Positions 41,378-52,700 of a DNA stretch of 64,000 bases are shown here, piece by piece (the first letter of the stretch is position 1; the number at the start of each line of letters is the position of its first letter). Below the pieces are notes generated by a model. The model was not told where the DNA came from. It did not search any database and worked only from the letters and a program-made list of their open reading frames with translations. The position numbers were made by a program, and so were the translations under genes. The DNA is from Arctopsyche grandis (taxonomy: Eukaryota > Arthropoda > Insecta > Trichoptera > Hydropsychidae): assembly GCF_051622035.1 (NCBI RefSeq), contig NC_135356.1, positions 23,714,839-23,778,838 of the forward strand, written 5' to 3'.

Positions 41378-41412
41378 TCAGTCGACGGTCGGACACCAAC
41401 CGGGTAGGACGA
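41378..41412 (+). promoter_or_regulatory. TATA-less core promoter: Inr + DPE
   Basis: TCAGTC with A at 41380 matches the arthropod initiator (TCAKTY). GGACG at 41407-41411 falls exactly at +28 to +32 and matches the DPE consensus RGWYV at all five positions. CCAACCG at +17 to +23 fits the first seven positions of an MTE with a 1-bp offset. No TATA box is placed at -30. Inr/DPE promoters are common at insect developmental genes with long introns. Confidence 0.75.
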
Positions 41413-41787
41413 TCTTCTCGTTCAGCCGGAAGTGACTACAACTCGACGCAACTTATATCGCAACTTCTAACAACCAGTAAATAAATAAACCAACCAGTAA
41501 ATAAATAGCGAACCGGTCCCGAAATCAAAATTAGCGTACATAATGTAACGAAAATACGCGTACATACGTCGCGTGTACGAAAATAAATAAAAAATCGACG
41601 AGCACGAACGACCGAAGTTGGTGCGTTTTGTTTTCCCGATGCGTGTTTGTCCGTGCGTGTAAGTTTTTCCGCGATTTGAATTTGGCGCTCGGTGGTGACA
41701 CATGTTGATCGGCGAGCACGTGTCCGGAAAATGCGCACGTGGACCGGCCGAGAGTTTTCCGCGGCCGCGATCTCCGTCGCGATCACG
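41380..41787 (+). CDS. First exon of unidentified long gene
   Basis: The exon is GC-richer than its flanks and ends at a perfect donor ACG|GTAAGT. The 5' UTR (41380-41730) carries a start-stop ATGTAA at about 41539 and an 8-codon upstream ORF beginning at 41639. The ATG at 41731 gives MRTWTGREFSAAAISVAIT in phase 0, which looks like the beginning of a signal peptide with its hydrophobic core cut by the intron. An earlier ATG at 41702 opens another frame (ending in phase 2) whose product is Arg/Pro-rich and less convincing. No following exon was found in the 22 kb downstream, so the identity is unknown. A secreted or membrane protein is my inference. Confidence 0.6.
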
Positions 41788-44485
41788 GTAAGTTTTTTAT
41801 TTTACACTGATTTGCACAATGTTTCAATTCAAAGCTGTTCCATTTTCTTCAAATGGGAAAAATGGGAATGGTTGCTATATATGTATGTATATGTAGAAAG
41901 ATTGTATTTATGATGTATTGGTCAAACTTTTTTCCATTAAAATATTAGTTGAATCGTATTGCGTGAAAAATACGCATACTTTTGAAAGTTTATATGAAAT
42001 GATACGGAACTTTAATATGGGGGGGGAAGGGGGTGGTTTAGTAATTGACGTGCCCATTAATTTAAAAGTGAGCCTTAAATCGGGGGCTTTTATATGTTTG
42101 TATAATACTTTAGAAGCAAAGAATCAATTTTGAAATTAAAATCTAAATTTTCTTGAAGCTTGCTAACTTCAATTTAAATACATACATTTGTATCAAATTG
42201 TATATATTGTGATGGGATACTTTTTCCGAGAGCCCAATTTGATTTTCGTACAAATTGTTTCGATATGGAAATATTGCGACATTAACTACAATTATTGAAA
42301 GTGTTTGATTTATTCTGTAGAGCTCAATTCACAATTGATGTACATTTTTAGACTTTAAAAAATGAATATTATAATATTTATTATGATAATATTGATTGGT
42401 TAGTATTTGTACACATATTTTGATTTTAAATTATTTTTTTAATGGATGAAAGAAGTAGGGTTTGGTGGCGTAACAAATCGATGAATGAAACAAAAGTTTA
42501 AATAAATGTAATGCTAAAATTGCATAACTGCAATGTAATATGTGTATGTATGAATGTATTCATATGAAATTGTATGCGTAATTATGCATTTTTCTTCAAC
42601 ACTACAGATATATGTATTTAATACAGATAAATGTCAATTGAAATTAGGTCAAGGCCACTTTCATATGTATGTACATATGTCATATAGCGATTTTGCGATT
42701 AATGTAAAAGCATTAAATGCCAATTTAAGACTTATGCTGCGTCCGGTGCATGCAACAGGTCTTGATAAATCTGGATCAAGCTGAAATATCCGGGTTGTAC
42801 ACATTAAAATGTTGAATCTACTTACTTAATTGCCTCTGACGTACATAAGCACTTTGAATACCTAGCGACGGCACTGGCGTGATTTTATTCCAATGGTTTA
42901 TTGGGTCAGACATTACGAAAGTTAAATAAGTCGGACCTTGAAATGACTCGAACCCCCCGAGAAATTAAATTTAATGATTTTAAATTAAAAACCGCGGATT
43001 TGCATAATCGAAATTTTTGCATAGAAAATTCACCGCCGGGTCTAAAAATAGCTTTCATCATTTCCTCAGTCAATTTTTCGATGCCATTCTTGGCATCTCG
43101 GCAGTTACTTAAATAATAAACAGGTCGGCGTTGCTCGGGTGAGCATTTTTTTGTTTCAATTCGAACTTACATATGTCGCTTGGGTCAATATTATATAAAC
43201 TTTTGTTAGAAATATTATTGACTGTTTCTGTATGAATTTGAATTGCCATCTTTACAAATATTAAAAGTCGAAAACAAGTTTATATCATTTAAATTTAGAA
43301 ATGGGAATGAATTTAATGGACCATCCGAAGCCTTAAATATGTACATATATAATATATTTTATTTATCCCAATCGTCCGTATTTATTAATTCTGAAAATAA
43401 ATTGTAAACATATGTATATCTATAATATGTGAAAGAATAGCCTGATTGATTTCATAACGATAATATATTTACATCAATTTGAATATTAAAAAAGAGCCAA
43501 TCGTGGCTTTTGATTTCATATTATTTCTACATCAACTTATAAACCCTTCGTCCTTTCAAGAAAAGTTTCGACGGGCAATTGGATCTCCACTTATTTTTTC
43601 AAATGGAAGTTTCGCGTCGTTCGTATCATGAATAAAAGTCAGTCGATGACCACTACGGGATGAAATAACAGAATACGAAGATTTGTAGGCCCGAAATCAA
43701 AAAATATATTGTTGAAATGTATCTATTACTTAAATGGACGTATAAAAGTTCTATTTTAAATTAAGTATCAATTCCTTGAAACGTTAACGCAAAGAAACTT
43801 GTAGAATATAAAACGAAAGACACGTTCTAAATAATTGGAATGAATTGTGAAAAACTATTTTTATTAAAGCCTTTTGATTTATTGCAATTTTTAAAACGTT
43901 GTCTAGGCTAGTGGTTAAGTCAAGTGGAGTTGTCGTTTTACGTTCGAAGAACTGGACATTAAAAAAAATCTAACCCGTCGGAAATTTAATTAGGACGTCC
44001 GGGAACAAGAAGACGCATAGTAAGTAAATATATATGTATATAATACATACATATATAATGAAAAGTTTCGAAAGATTTTGCGAAATTAGCACTGACACGA
44101 GTAAGAAAATCACGCAATCTAACTTGTCCATTTTCCATATCGAACTCATGCTTGAAGGTGAATTTCCTCCACACGTGTCGGCGATACACGTGCCGTGCGA
44201 ACTTGAACATTCGGACCCGTGGGATTAGGAGAAATTGCACTCGGAGATGCACACCTTTGTGTATCGGCGTTTTGCAATAGTTTTAATTAAACACTTTGTA
44301 CGTAGGTACACAGATTCAGGTCTCGCGGGATCGATTCGCAATATCTAAATGCGAAGTGATAATAATAAACACCGGCCACGTACATTGTGTGAACGTACAG
44401 ACTAACGTAATTAATACGTGTTTGCATATGCGTATGACGCGTTCAATTCCTTTTGCATGCACTTGTTGCGTATTTGTAAAATCAA
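41788..44485. other. Long intron, first part
   Basis: Mostly AT-rich. A GC-richer island at 44120-44440 (ACACGTGTCGGCGATACACG, CACCGGCCACGTACATTG) might be a regulatory block. No exon recognised. Confidence 0.4.
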
Positions 44486-44629
44486 TTAAGGGGGACCACT
44501 AGTGTGACATTTTTAAAAAATCTTTTTTTTTGCATATTTCGATAGTCTATACCTTTAAAAATAACATACTAAAATTTCAAGTGCATATCTCGAATAGTTT
44601 TTGAGTTACAGCGAAATATACGCGGTATA

Positions 44630-45096
44630 TTGGCGATGGTGATAGTGCCACTTACAAAGGATTGTTGGATTTGAATCCATATGATGTTCCAATACAAAAA
44701 CTTGAGTGCTGTCTACATGTAAAGAAAAGAGTGGGATCACGATGCCGTAGTTTGAAGAACGTTGATAAGACCTTAAGAGGAAAAAGCAAGGATACATAAA
44801 AAATAACTATCAAATGAATTAATAAACTCCAGTGGTCTCAAAATTATAGAATTATCCAATTATTTTGCTACGTCAATATTCAATGACGGTTATTTTTCTA
44901 TTTTAAAAATGTTCAATGTGATGGGGAATAATAGTTGGCCTTGCGCAAACGATTATGCCGCTGACAATAGCAGATCATCGTCAACAAGCTGCTTCGAAAG
45001 AGGGCCGATCAGCTCGAAGAAAAGCTTCTTTCAAAGAAGAGGAAGGTGCATTGCATGGGCCTGGAATAGCAGATTAGCAGTAGGTATGATATTTCT
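44630..45096 (+). pseudogene. Decayed Kolobok/Mutator-like transposase
   Basis: A first frame reads GDGDSATYKGLLDLNPYDVP and IQKLECCLHVKKRVGSRCRS LK, the conserved catalytic segment (GDGDS, CxxHVxKRxGxRxRxLK) of the large insect transposase family annotated as Mutator-like or Kolobok. After stops, NDGYFSILKMFNVMG and, in another frame, QQAASKEGRSARRKASFKEE ending HGPGIAD correspond to its C-terminal tail. Several stops and frameshifts show that it is inactive. The family name is from memory. Confidence 0.65.
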
Positions 45097-45448
45097 TGAT
45101 TTATAACCACGAAATCAGTAACTTAAACTTTAAACTTTTTCTCGAAACTACATTTTTAAAATTTGCTGCAGTTATAATTCGAGAATGAATCATCCAATTG
45201 GTTTGATTTTTTTTCAGCTTATTTTATATATTTTTCTCCGTGCCATGAACTTCCAGTTTTCCGATTGAATAAAAGATGTAATTTTGGCTGGCCAAAAATC
45301 AACAAATTTATGCGCGAAATTTGATTTTTTTTTAAAAACTCCGCCATTTTGTTAAATTTCAATTTTTTTTATCGAGATTCATGGTACGGGAAATATCTTT
45401 TAGTTTAATACACTTTTTGAATTTTTTGATTTCAGGTACTGTGAAGGT

Positions 45449-45489
45449 GTACCCCCACTGCTGTACCATCACTACAGCAGTGGGGGTAC
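45449..45489. repeat. 17-bp perfect hairpin plus T run
   Basis: GTACCCCCACTGCTGTA and its exact reverse complement flank a 7-nt loop (CCATCAC) and are followed by TTTTTTTTTT. It sits inside the Kolobok-like element near its right end. Confidence 0.85.
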
Positions 45490-45689
45490 TTTTTTTTTTG
45501 GAGCCTTGGGAGATTGCGTATAACTCCCTGAATTTTCAATTTTTTGTCTAAAAACTTTTATTATGTATTTAGTATATATCTATAAATATATTCATAAAAC
45601 GATAAAACACTCCATCCAGTAGTTTTTTTTTTATTTTAATTCCCAATTATCACCTTTTTTCGCGCGGTCACACTAGTGGTCCCCCTTAA

Positions 45690-45940
45690 TTGAACGGCGT
45701 CTGGCTATCGGTGTTTGTCATCGGATGCTTCATGCTGTGTACTAACCGGCGTTCCCCAGAAAAGTTGTGCAGTTTGGCACCCTTCTGTTTTGTATGGATC
45801 ACTAGATCTCAATTAAAACGTACTTGCTCTGTGTTGCCCGGTCGTTTTTATATAAAAATCATTATTTATTTAAAGTTTGGACCATTGTAGCATTACAGGA
45901 ATTCCTAATGCGCCTCAATGGTCAAAAATATAACAGAAAG
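45690..45940. other. Intron DNA between two elements
   Basis: No exon or named repeat. The short frame at 45690-45890 has no recognisable feature. Confidence 0.4.
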
Positions 45941-46110
45941 AAAAAAAAAAAAAAAAGAACGGGAGGAAAAGCCCGTTTTATGTACGTGAGTATGTACCGT
46001 TTACCATGCACCCTTTTTTTATCTTTCGACTTAAGATCTTTCGATTTTCGATCTTTGCCTTCCGATATTTGCGTTTTCCGTAATTTAACATTCTGGCTCG
46101 AATTGAGACC
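45941..46110. mobile_element. Half copy E of MULE-like foldback
   Basis: It starts after an A16 run with CGGGAGGAAAAGCCCG and continues through GTACCGTTTACCATGCACCC to CATTCTGGCTCGAATTGAGACC. It matches the right arm of copy B (CATTCTGGCTCG...GAGACC). The left arm is missing. Confidence 0.75.
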
Positions 46111-47228
46111 GAAATTAACGAACTCTCCATATAGTATAAAAAATGTGTCTACCAATGAACAAGTTTAATCTGTAAGCATCAGTTGGATATTGGAGTTATA
46201 AAAGAAGACCTCAAAATAATATAATTTCAAACATGTAGAATAGTAATTGTTTTCAATTGTGATGAAAAGTTAGTACTTCTACAACATGATATATAAATTA
46301 AGTTTACCCGATAGAATTTTGCCAAATAATAAGCTCGTATTTCAAAACTTAATTTATTTGCTTTTTACATTTCCAATCACATAACTATAATTATTTGTAG
46401 AGAGACACTTTTGCCGCATCTTGTATGTTTTTTAGTTACAGTGGCTCTCACTGTGTATTATTAGCATTTCAAATTTTATACATGAAGTAATTATGACCCA
46501 GAAATAAATTTTCGCATTCGAGAAATATAATTTTTGAGAGTGTAAAAAATTATTTTGGACTTACAGCAATAAATAGTGCAATTCCTGGTCCTATAATCCC
46601 GGTTTTTAGGGATTATAGGATCTTAGATGTAATGTTACGTGATTGTCCAAAGTATAAAACAATTATTGTCCAAAAGCAACCCAAATCATGTGATTTGTAA
46701 GAATGATAGTGTAATTTGTGTCGCCACTAATTATCGATCCGATGTTATTAACGAAATGCATAAATGCAATTTCACTCCTTTTAAGGGCTTTTCATCACGC
46801 CCACATAGCTTTGAACCGGTACACAGCTTCTGGGTTTTGCATTAAAAATGTACATATTTGAACAATTAATACATTTGCTATTCTATTCTACCGAGTGAAA
46901 GCTTTTCTAAAGTTCATTATGAGCTTTAGGGATTGCTAACATCAAAAAAATTTAAACCATCGTTTGAAATATTTTTCGCGAGCATCCGAAATAGAGACTA
47001 TAATGCATACAAAAATGCATATATGCCAAAAACTTATTTACCTATCAAGGTGAGATACATTCCAACATTTATTAGACATATTGTTGACTTTCGAATAGGT
47101 CTAAGCAAATAGGCTGTTTCCCGCTTTAGATTTGATCTGTTTTTGTTTGCCTTGGTGCAATTATATGCTAATTACCTGTAATGAAAGTACATACATATTT
47201 ACATTACTTCCATATATGTACATATATG

Positions 47229-47232
<4 letters not shown>
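46111..47232. other. Intron DNA, nothing recognised
   Basis: AT-rich. A short perfect inverted pair (CCTATAATCCC / GGGATTATAGG) flanks GGTTTTTA near 46589-46618. No gene. Confidence 0.4.

Positions 47233-47280
<48 letters not shown>
47233..47280. repeat. (AT)n microsatellite
   Basis: About 24 TA units followed by a degenerate TATACATATATG zone to 47345. Confidence 0.95.
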
Positions 47281-47286
<6 letters not shown>

Positions 47287-47345
47287 TATGTGTATATATA
47301 CATATATTCTCTATATATGTATGTATACATATATATACATTTAGG

Positions 47346-48421
47346 TGTATATCCGTGAAAAAGATTAATTTGATATATTATGTATGTATAAAGTTTTTTA
47401 TATATGTACATATATTTGTATATAGTTGTATTGTACATTTATCTATATTTGTATATAGATAAATGTTTACATTCTATAACTGCATATGTAACAAAAGTAC
47501 ACTAATTCTTTGAATTTGCTGGAGTTTCATTGCCAGAGGTTCAGTAAGTTTTCTTTGTGCCTTCGATGCGTAAATTTGAACTTTTTGAACCTGTATCAAA
47601 AGATTTTCATTTTTCTTTCGATAATTGAAAATTAATCGACACATTACTGTACAGTGCAATGTTATTTTCGTGTATTTTATAATTATCGTTTCTGAACAAT
47701 AGGTCAATTTATTTTAAGTGACTATGATGAATCAACACAGTGTCTATGACTAACGAAATACGTATGTACATATTAATGAACTTCCATTTCTTATTTATCG
47801 AACACCCCATACAGCATTAGATCAATTTCGTCGATCTTTCATTTATTTGCATTGGTCGAGTGCCAAGTGCACGGTTGCCATTTGTACCTCTCGAAAGAAA
47901 ATCTCAAACCGGCAGTTTTCTTTTAGACAGTTCTTCAAAAGAAAAGTCTTCTACTGCAATCAAGTACCTTTTATAGGTCGCCACTCATAGACACCACGTT
48001 GCTACTAATTTGAATATAGAAGCAAAATATATACATATGTAGTAATATCTACGTACATATAGTTGAATTGTTGTGGGTCCAAATCCCATCCGAGATCGAA
48101 ATATTGATGATTGTTTATAATGAGTTTTTGACTATGAAAATGATTGTATTCGTTTGAAATTGGAGTTCATCTTATTTTTTTTAAATATCATAGCAACAGA
48201 TGTTAATATGTATAGTAAATATTATTTTAGGCTGACTATTGTATGTCTGATTAAATAAGAAAAAGTCGACCCTTTATTTTTTATAACACACAACAAAGCG
48301 AAACTTACACGATAACAAGATGCACACAAGCTAAGAAATAGTTTAGGTTTGCGAGGTAATTTTCAAGGACGAAAGTCAGGGGTAAAAGTTATTAAATAAA
48401 AGTAGGCAACAATTCTTTTTG
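47346..48421. other. Intron DNA with one GC-richer block
   Basis: The 47815-48010 block (GTCGAGTGCCAAGTGCACGG, CGAAAGAAAATCTCAAACCG) has higher sequence complexity than its flanks and could be regulatory. No exon seen. Confidence 0.35.
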
Positions 48422-48612
48422 GTCAGTTACTAAATAGAAAAACGGTCAGTAACTTAATTAAATAAAGGTGGTCAATAAATACAGATTATGGCCAGTAAAA
48501 ACAATAACCGGTCAATAAAAATAAGTAACGATTAGTAAAAACAATAAACGGCCAATAAAAATAAGTAACGGTCAGTAAAAACAATAAACGATCTGTAAAT
48601 AAAATATTTTAT
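48422..48612 (+). repeat. Degenerate 20-bp GGTCAGTAAAAACAATAAAC array
   Basis: About nine successive units, for example GGCCAGTAAAAACAATAACC, GGTCAATAAAAATAAGTAAC, GGCCAATAAAAATAAGTAAC and GGTCAGTAAAAACAATAAAC. Two unit types alternate (…AACAATAAAC and …AATAAGTAAC), which implies a 40-bp higher-order repeat. Confidence 0.8.
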
Positions 48613-48682
48613 CTCGAGAGAAACTATTATACATACATACATACTGAGTTCTCTGGTTTTGGTATTTCACTAAGGTCTTAGC

Positions 48683-49030
48683 CAGTTGTTTCCAAACTTA
48701 TTGTTACTACCCCTTGTGAAAAAAGTCTAATCTTGGTGGGTCCCTCCCTCCCTTTTTATTTCATAAAATAATACAAACACATTTTTAAATAATAAAAATG
48801 TATTAATACAAATAAAATTTTGAGAACAAAAAAAAATCTTCTTCCATCTGTATTATCAGCAAGCGGTATTTGTCGAGACTGTTTCACATATGATTCATCT
48901 AACATTATTTCAACCATATTAATAACTGGCAAAACTATTGCCTCTCCTATTGTATGTGTTTTTTTACATTTTGATTACGTTTTTGGATTCCATTTGATAA
49001 AACAATGACTATTTTCATTATCGTTCTTCT
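48683..49030. mobile_element. Decayed hAT end, CAGYNGTTTCC family
   Basis: It starts CAGTTGTTTCCAAACTTATT, followed by ACTACCCCTTG, CCTCCCTTTTTATTTC and ACACATTTTTAAATAATAAA. This follows the order of the hAT end at 28741. The second end was not found. Confidence 0.5.
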
Positions 49031-51653
49031 GTTTATTAAATTGATCTAATTTTCTTTGAAAAAAATATTAGCACTTTTGAATCCCTTGATAAATAGGATG
49101 ACACTTATAAGTAGTCACCGGACCCAGAAGGTGCCGCGTATTGTTCAAAGGTTGTAAATGCATTGTTAAAGGTTTGCCGAACCTTTTTTACAAAGGATTT
49201 ACAACAATGGAACAATGGATAGTACTGTGACTATCCTACCTTTACTTATAAGCGTCGCACCTTAATTTAATTTCAAAAATCCAAATCAATTGTCTCTTAT
49301 GAGAATTTTCCAGCTTCATATGATTTAATTTTTTTACGGTTCCTCACAAAACTGACCCATTCTACCAATGCGTTCCGCATTCGCTTATTGTATAAAACTC
49401 TCGCCACGGTGTAAACAAAAATTATACGTTAGAAAATATGCTTATTTGTATACATGTATGATCTTTTTGTATTATTAGTATTGTATACAACGTCGATATG
49501 TGTATTCGTAATAAAAATGTCGAAGCAAGCGTTTGATTTTCTCAGGTTTGGGACCGATAACAGCTCACTTTGTGAAACGAAAAAAAAAAACATATGTAGC
49601 ATGTAAAATTTTGATTTTGGTATATTCGGACGACGAATGCCATAATGGAAAGCATACACACGCCATAAATCATTAGGCAGGTTCGCAAATAGCCACTGCG
49701 CGTATTTGTTACACACTCGCCAAACAATTTCGACGCCATAAACAAACCGAACCTCCCCCCTGACAAATTAAATAAAACGAGAACAAAATAAAAACGAGGG
49801 CCGTTACGAGCGCGTTGAAATAAAAGTTCGGTAAACACAGAATTAAGTTATGGCGTGCCGTTGGAAATAAAGCGCCCGCCCGCCCTGATAATTATAGCCC
49901 GGGAAAAGAAAAGAAATCACCGCAAAAATCAACTGGTCTGCGTTACGTCAAAGCGGTGGCGGACGTTAGACTGTTAACGGGACGGGAACTCCGCTGTGAG
50001 GAACTTTCCAAACAATAATCATCGTGAAAACCCTCAAATTTGCACGAGAGAGATAGAGTGTGTGTGTACAGGGAAACCTTAATTAACGACGAACGTTAAC
50101 AACCGCTGATTAAATCAAAACATGTATATCATATTAAGCGACCTCGTGAAGACATTAGACCAGCGGCTTTCAACCGGGCCCCTTAAAATGGATCTCGCTC
50201 CAGAAATGTTTCGACTTTTGCTTTTTTTTAAACGAAAGGTTTTTATTAAACGAAATTTTTGTTTGTCTAACTCAAATCTTGTATTCAGTTTTTGATCGTC
50301 TTCTGGTGAAATTTTGCATACGCAGAATTATTCTCCAAATCAAAATTTCTCCTAAAAAAGTTACCAATATAGTCACCATGACAATTTTATTTAATACGAT
50401 AGCCGAATGTTTTCCACATGATTAAAACAAAGAGACTTACAGGGTGCCACAGGGAGAATAAAAACATGGAAAACTTGAAAAACTTGAGAATTAAAGTATC
50501 ACTACGGTTGGGTAAAATAATTTATAAAATACTGTTCTATTTTACTATATTCTATAAAATATTAGCTCACAAAATTTCAAATTTTAAACAATTATATTTA
50601 TTATACATTATTGAAATTCAAAATATATTATCGCTAGAATTAGAAAGTTTAGACAAAAAAAATATTGAGATAGAAAATTGAAAAAATTGTGCATTATTTT
50701 GAACCCTCATATCTAAACAAAAAGAAACTTCATTGTCATATTAGTATTTAGTAAGTCAAATTTAGTAGAGATTAATTAATCTCCGCTCCGGTATTTTTTT
50801 TTGTTGCTCAGAAAAATCAATACAATTGTGATAAAATTTATGAATTGCATCTTTAAATATTTCGTTAAAATTTTCAAAATTGCATCTTTTTTCCCTCATT
50901 ACAAAATGAAGGAGAAAAGGGCAATTTTAGAATATAAATAAATCTAAAGGACAGAGCAGTGAAATAAAGGACCGTCTTCTTAAATAAAGGACGTATGGTC
51001 AGCGTTACTATGTAACTACACGTCATTTTTTATTGGGTGTGGTTTATAAGATAAAAAAATTCAAAGAAAAAAAAAATTACATACTAAAATAATACATTTA
51101 TCACTACCGGTACTAACGAAAGAAATTTCCACTAATTTTAATATCGTTTTTTATTGGTATTGATTTAATTAAGCAATAAAATTTAATGAATTTCCAATAA
51201 AAAAATAATTAATGAATTGTAGGTTAATTATTAATTAATTTTATCAAGCACATTAATTAATTGTTTAATTACAGAAAATGTGTCGAGATCTTCTACACCG
51301 CGCCGCGCCTATTACCAATTAATAAAAAAGTGGACGATTTTTTGCGAGCTGTTTGCTTTGAAGATTTTTTGTGAAGAAGAGATGGTTTTAAATATTATAC
51401 ATATGTAATATGTATTCAAATAAATTTCAAGTGAAAAAATAGATTTCCGAAAAAATCAGAAGGCGGCGAGGCTTGCCATTAGAACGACATTTTCAGCATA
51501 CTTTATTTCGGATTTTAAATATATGGTACACTTGTTGACCGTTGACTCGATACAATACGAATCAAAATTGTAATTTATATACATATAACCGATATAGAAT
51601 ACAAAATCGAAATTAATATAAAACTGTTGGATTTTATGTGTGTGAGTGAATTA
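49031..51653. other. Intron DNA with GC-rich islands
   Basis: A block at 49770-50060 (AAAGCGCCCGCCCGCCCTG, GTCAAAGCGGTGGCGGACG, AACGGGACGGGAACTCCGC) is strikingly GC-rich with no ORF and may be a cis-regulatory module. At 50161 a single hAT-like end reads CAGCGGCTTTCAACCGGGCC. The rest is AT-rich. Confidence 0.45.
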
Positions 51654-51896
51654 TGTAATGAGTAATGTTGAGGAGTAGTGTACAGCCAGTGGTACACATG
51701 AGTGTTATATTGTTAACAGTTGGTACCCCAGAGACCGGTTGACAGTGGTAGTGGAGGGGGGTCGCGGGTCGGCCGCTGCCGGCATGGCCGGGCTGTATAC
51801 TGGACGTACGTTATATTGTAATAAACGTGCATTGGTTGACTTAAGATCGCCTTTGATTATCTCTCCTGCAATCCTCCCTATATCTCGAACTCTACA
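51654..51896 (+). mobile_element. Possible solo LTR
   Basis: The segment starts TGTAATGAG and ends CTCTACA, contains GC-rich sequence in the middle (GGGTCGCGGGTCGGCCGCTG), and has an AATAAA (51820-51825) about 70 bp before its end, as in the R region of an LTR. No clean target duplication and no second LTR. Tentative. Confidence 0.3.
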
Positions 51897-52454
51897 TAAC
51901 TGATACTAAATAACCGGTATTATTCAGTACTGCCTAAAGTTTATTCTGAAATACCGATACCATTGAAGGCATATTTTGAACAAAAACCGGTATTATCATT
52001 ATCAGAATATTTAACACTTCCGGTCGACTTAAAATTTTGAACGCATACAAAGTTTCATTGTAATAGAATTAATGGTGTTCGAATTATCTCCGAAATACAC
52101 ATTGCTTTGATGTGACGAAAAACGTAACGAAAATTTGCAACGCTGATACAAGAAATTAAAGTGGAACGATGGGAAAGGGGTCTTTCCCCTCCCTCCCATT
52201 TGCTAATTCTCCTCTCCACGCCAACCCCTCCTTCCCACCTTCATAAGAATTACCTCATAAACCTAGCCCGTTGTCTGGTGTAAGCCATTGTTTGCAAACA
52301 TGTTTGCAAAAGCGATTTATTTTATATTTCGGTAATAGGAATTTCGATTTTAAGATAACTAAAATGTATCTCGACCGAAAAGCGAAACGTGGCGATGTTG
52401 CATGGATTGTTGAAACAGTGATGTTGATATCTGAATTATAATTAACTAGTGTTG
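51897..52454. other. Intron DNA, weak repeat word
   Basis: AAAGTGGAACGATGGGAAAG at 52158 resembles AAAGTGGTACGATAGGGAAG at 57143, each followed by a C/T-rich stretch. No gene recognised. Confidence 0.35.
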
Positions 52455-52700
52455 CGCCCGTTGTAAATATAATGCAAGGTAATTTATAGGCGCGAGCGCG
52501 TATTAATGTCGAAATGATGAATGAATGTGTGCATGTGTGTGTTTGTGGATGTGTGTATGTGTGTACGTTCCCGGGCAGCGCATCTGACGCCGACGCCACC
52601 CGTTCGAATTTGCTCAATATTGGGAGCACATTTCAGGCGCTCCATACCTCCCCACTTTCTCGCTACCCCGGGTCTCCTTGACACGATCGGTCGTCACGCC
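52455..52700 (-). repeat. GC-rich block, inverted pair, copy 1
   Basis: Reversed, this block reads GGAGACCCGGGG, TGTGCTCCCAATATTGAG, AACGTACACACATACACACA and CATTAATACGCGCTCGCG, in the same order as 56128-56320 on the plus strand. The minus-strand frame at 52629-52255 and the plus-strand frame at 56160-56333 translate the shared part in the same register (SxALxxxxGxVHTYTH...LIRARxYxLPxxIF). Confidence 0.75.

Larger units (their letters stand above)
44486..45689 (+). mobile_element. Kolobok-like DNA transposon, TTAA flanks
   Basis: The element at 44490-45685 has a 19-bp perfect inverted end GGGGGACCACTAGTGTGAC and TTAA on both sides (44486-44489, 45686-45689). TTAA duplication with G-rich ends fits Kolobok (piggyBac is the other TTAA group, but the ends and transposase differ). 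It carries a decayed transposase and a 17-bp perfect hairpin. Confidence 0.82.

Noticed and set aside
41702-41787. Upstream ATG frame as the main start of the 41.4-kb gene
   Set aside because: Its product is Arg/Pro/Ser-rich with no signal-peptide character. The ATG at 41731 gives a more plausible N-terminus, although the first is not excluded.
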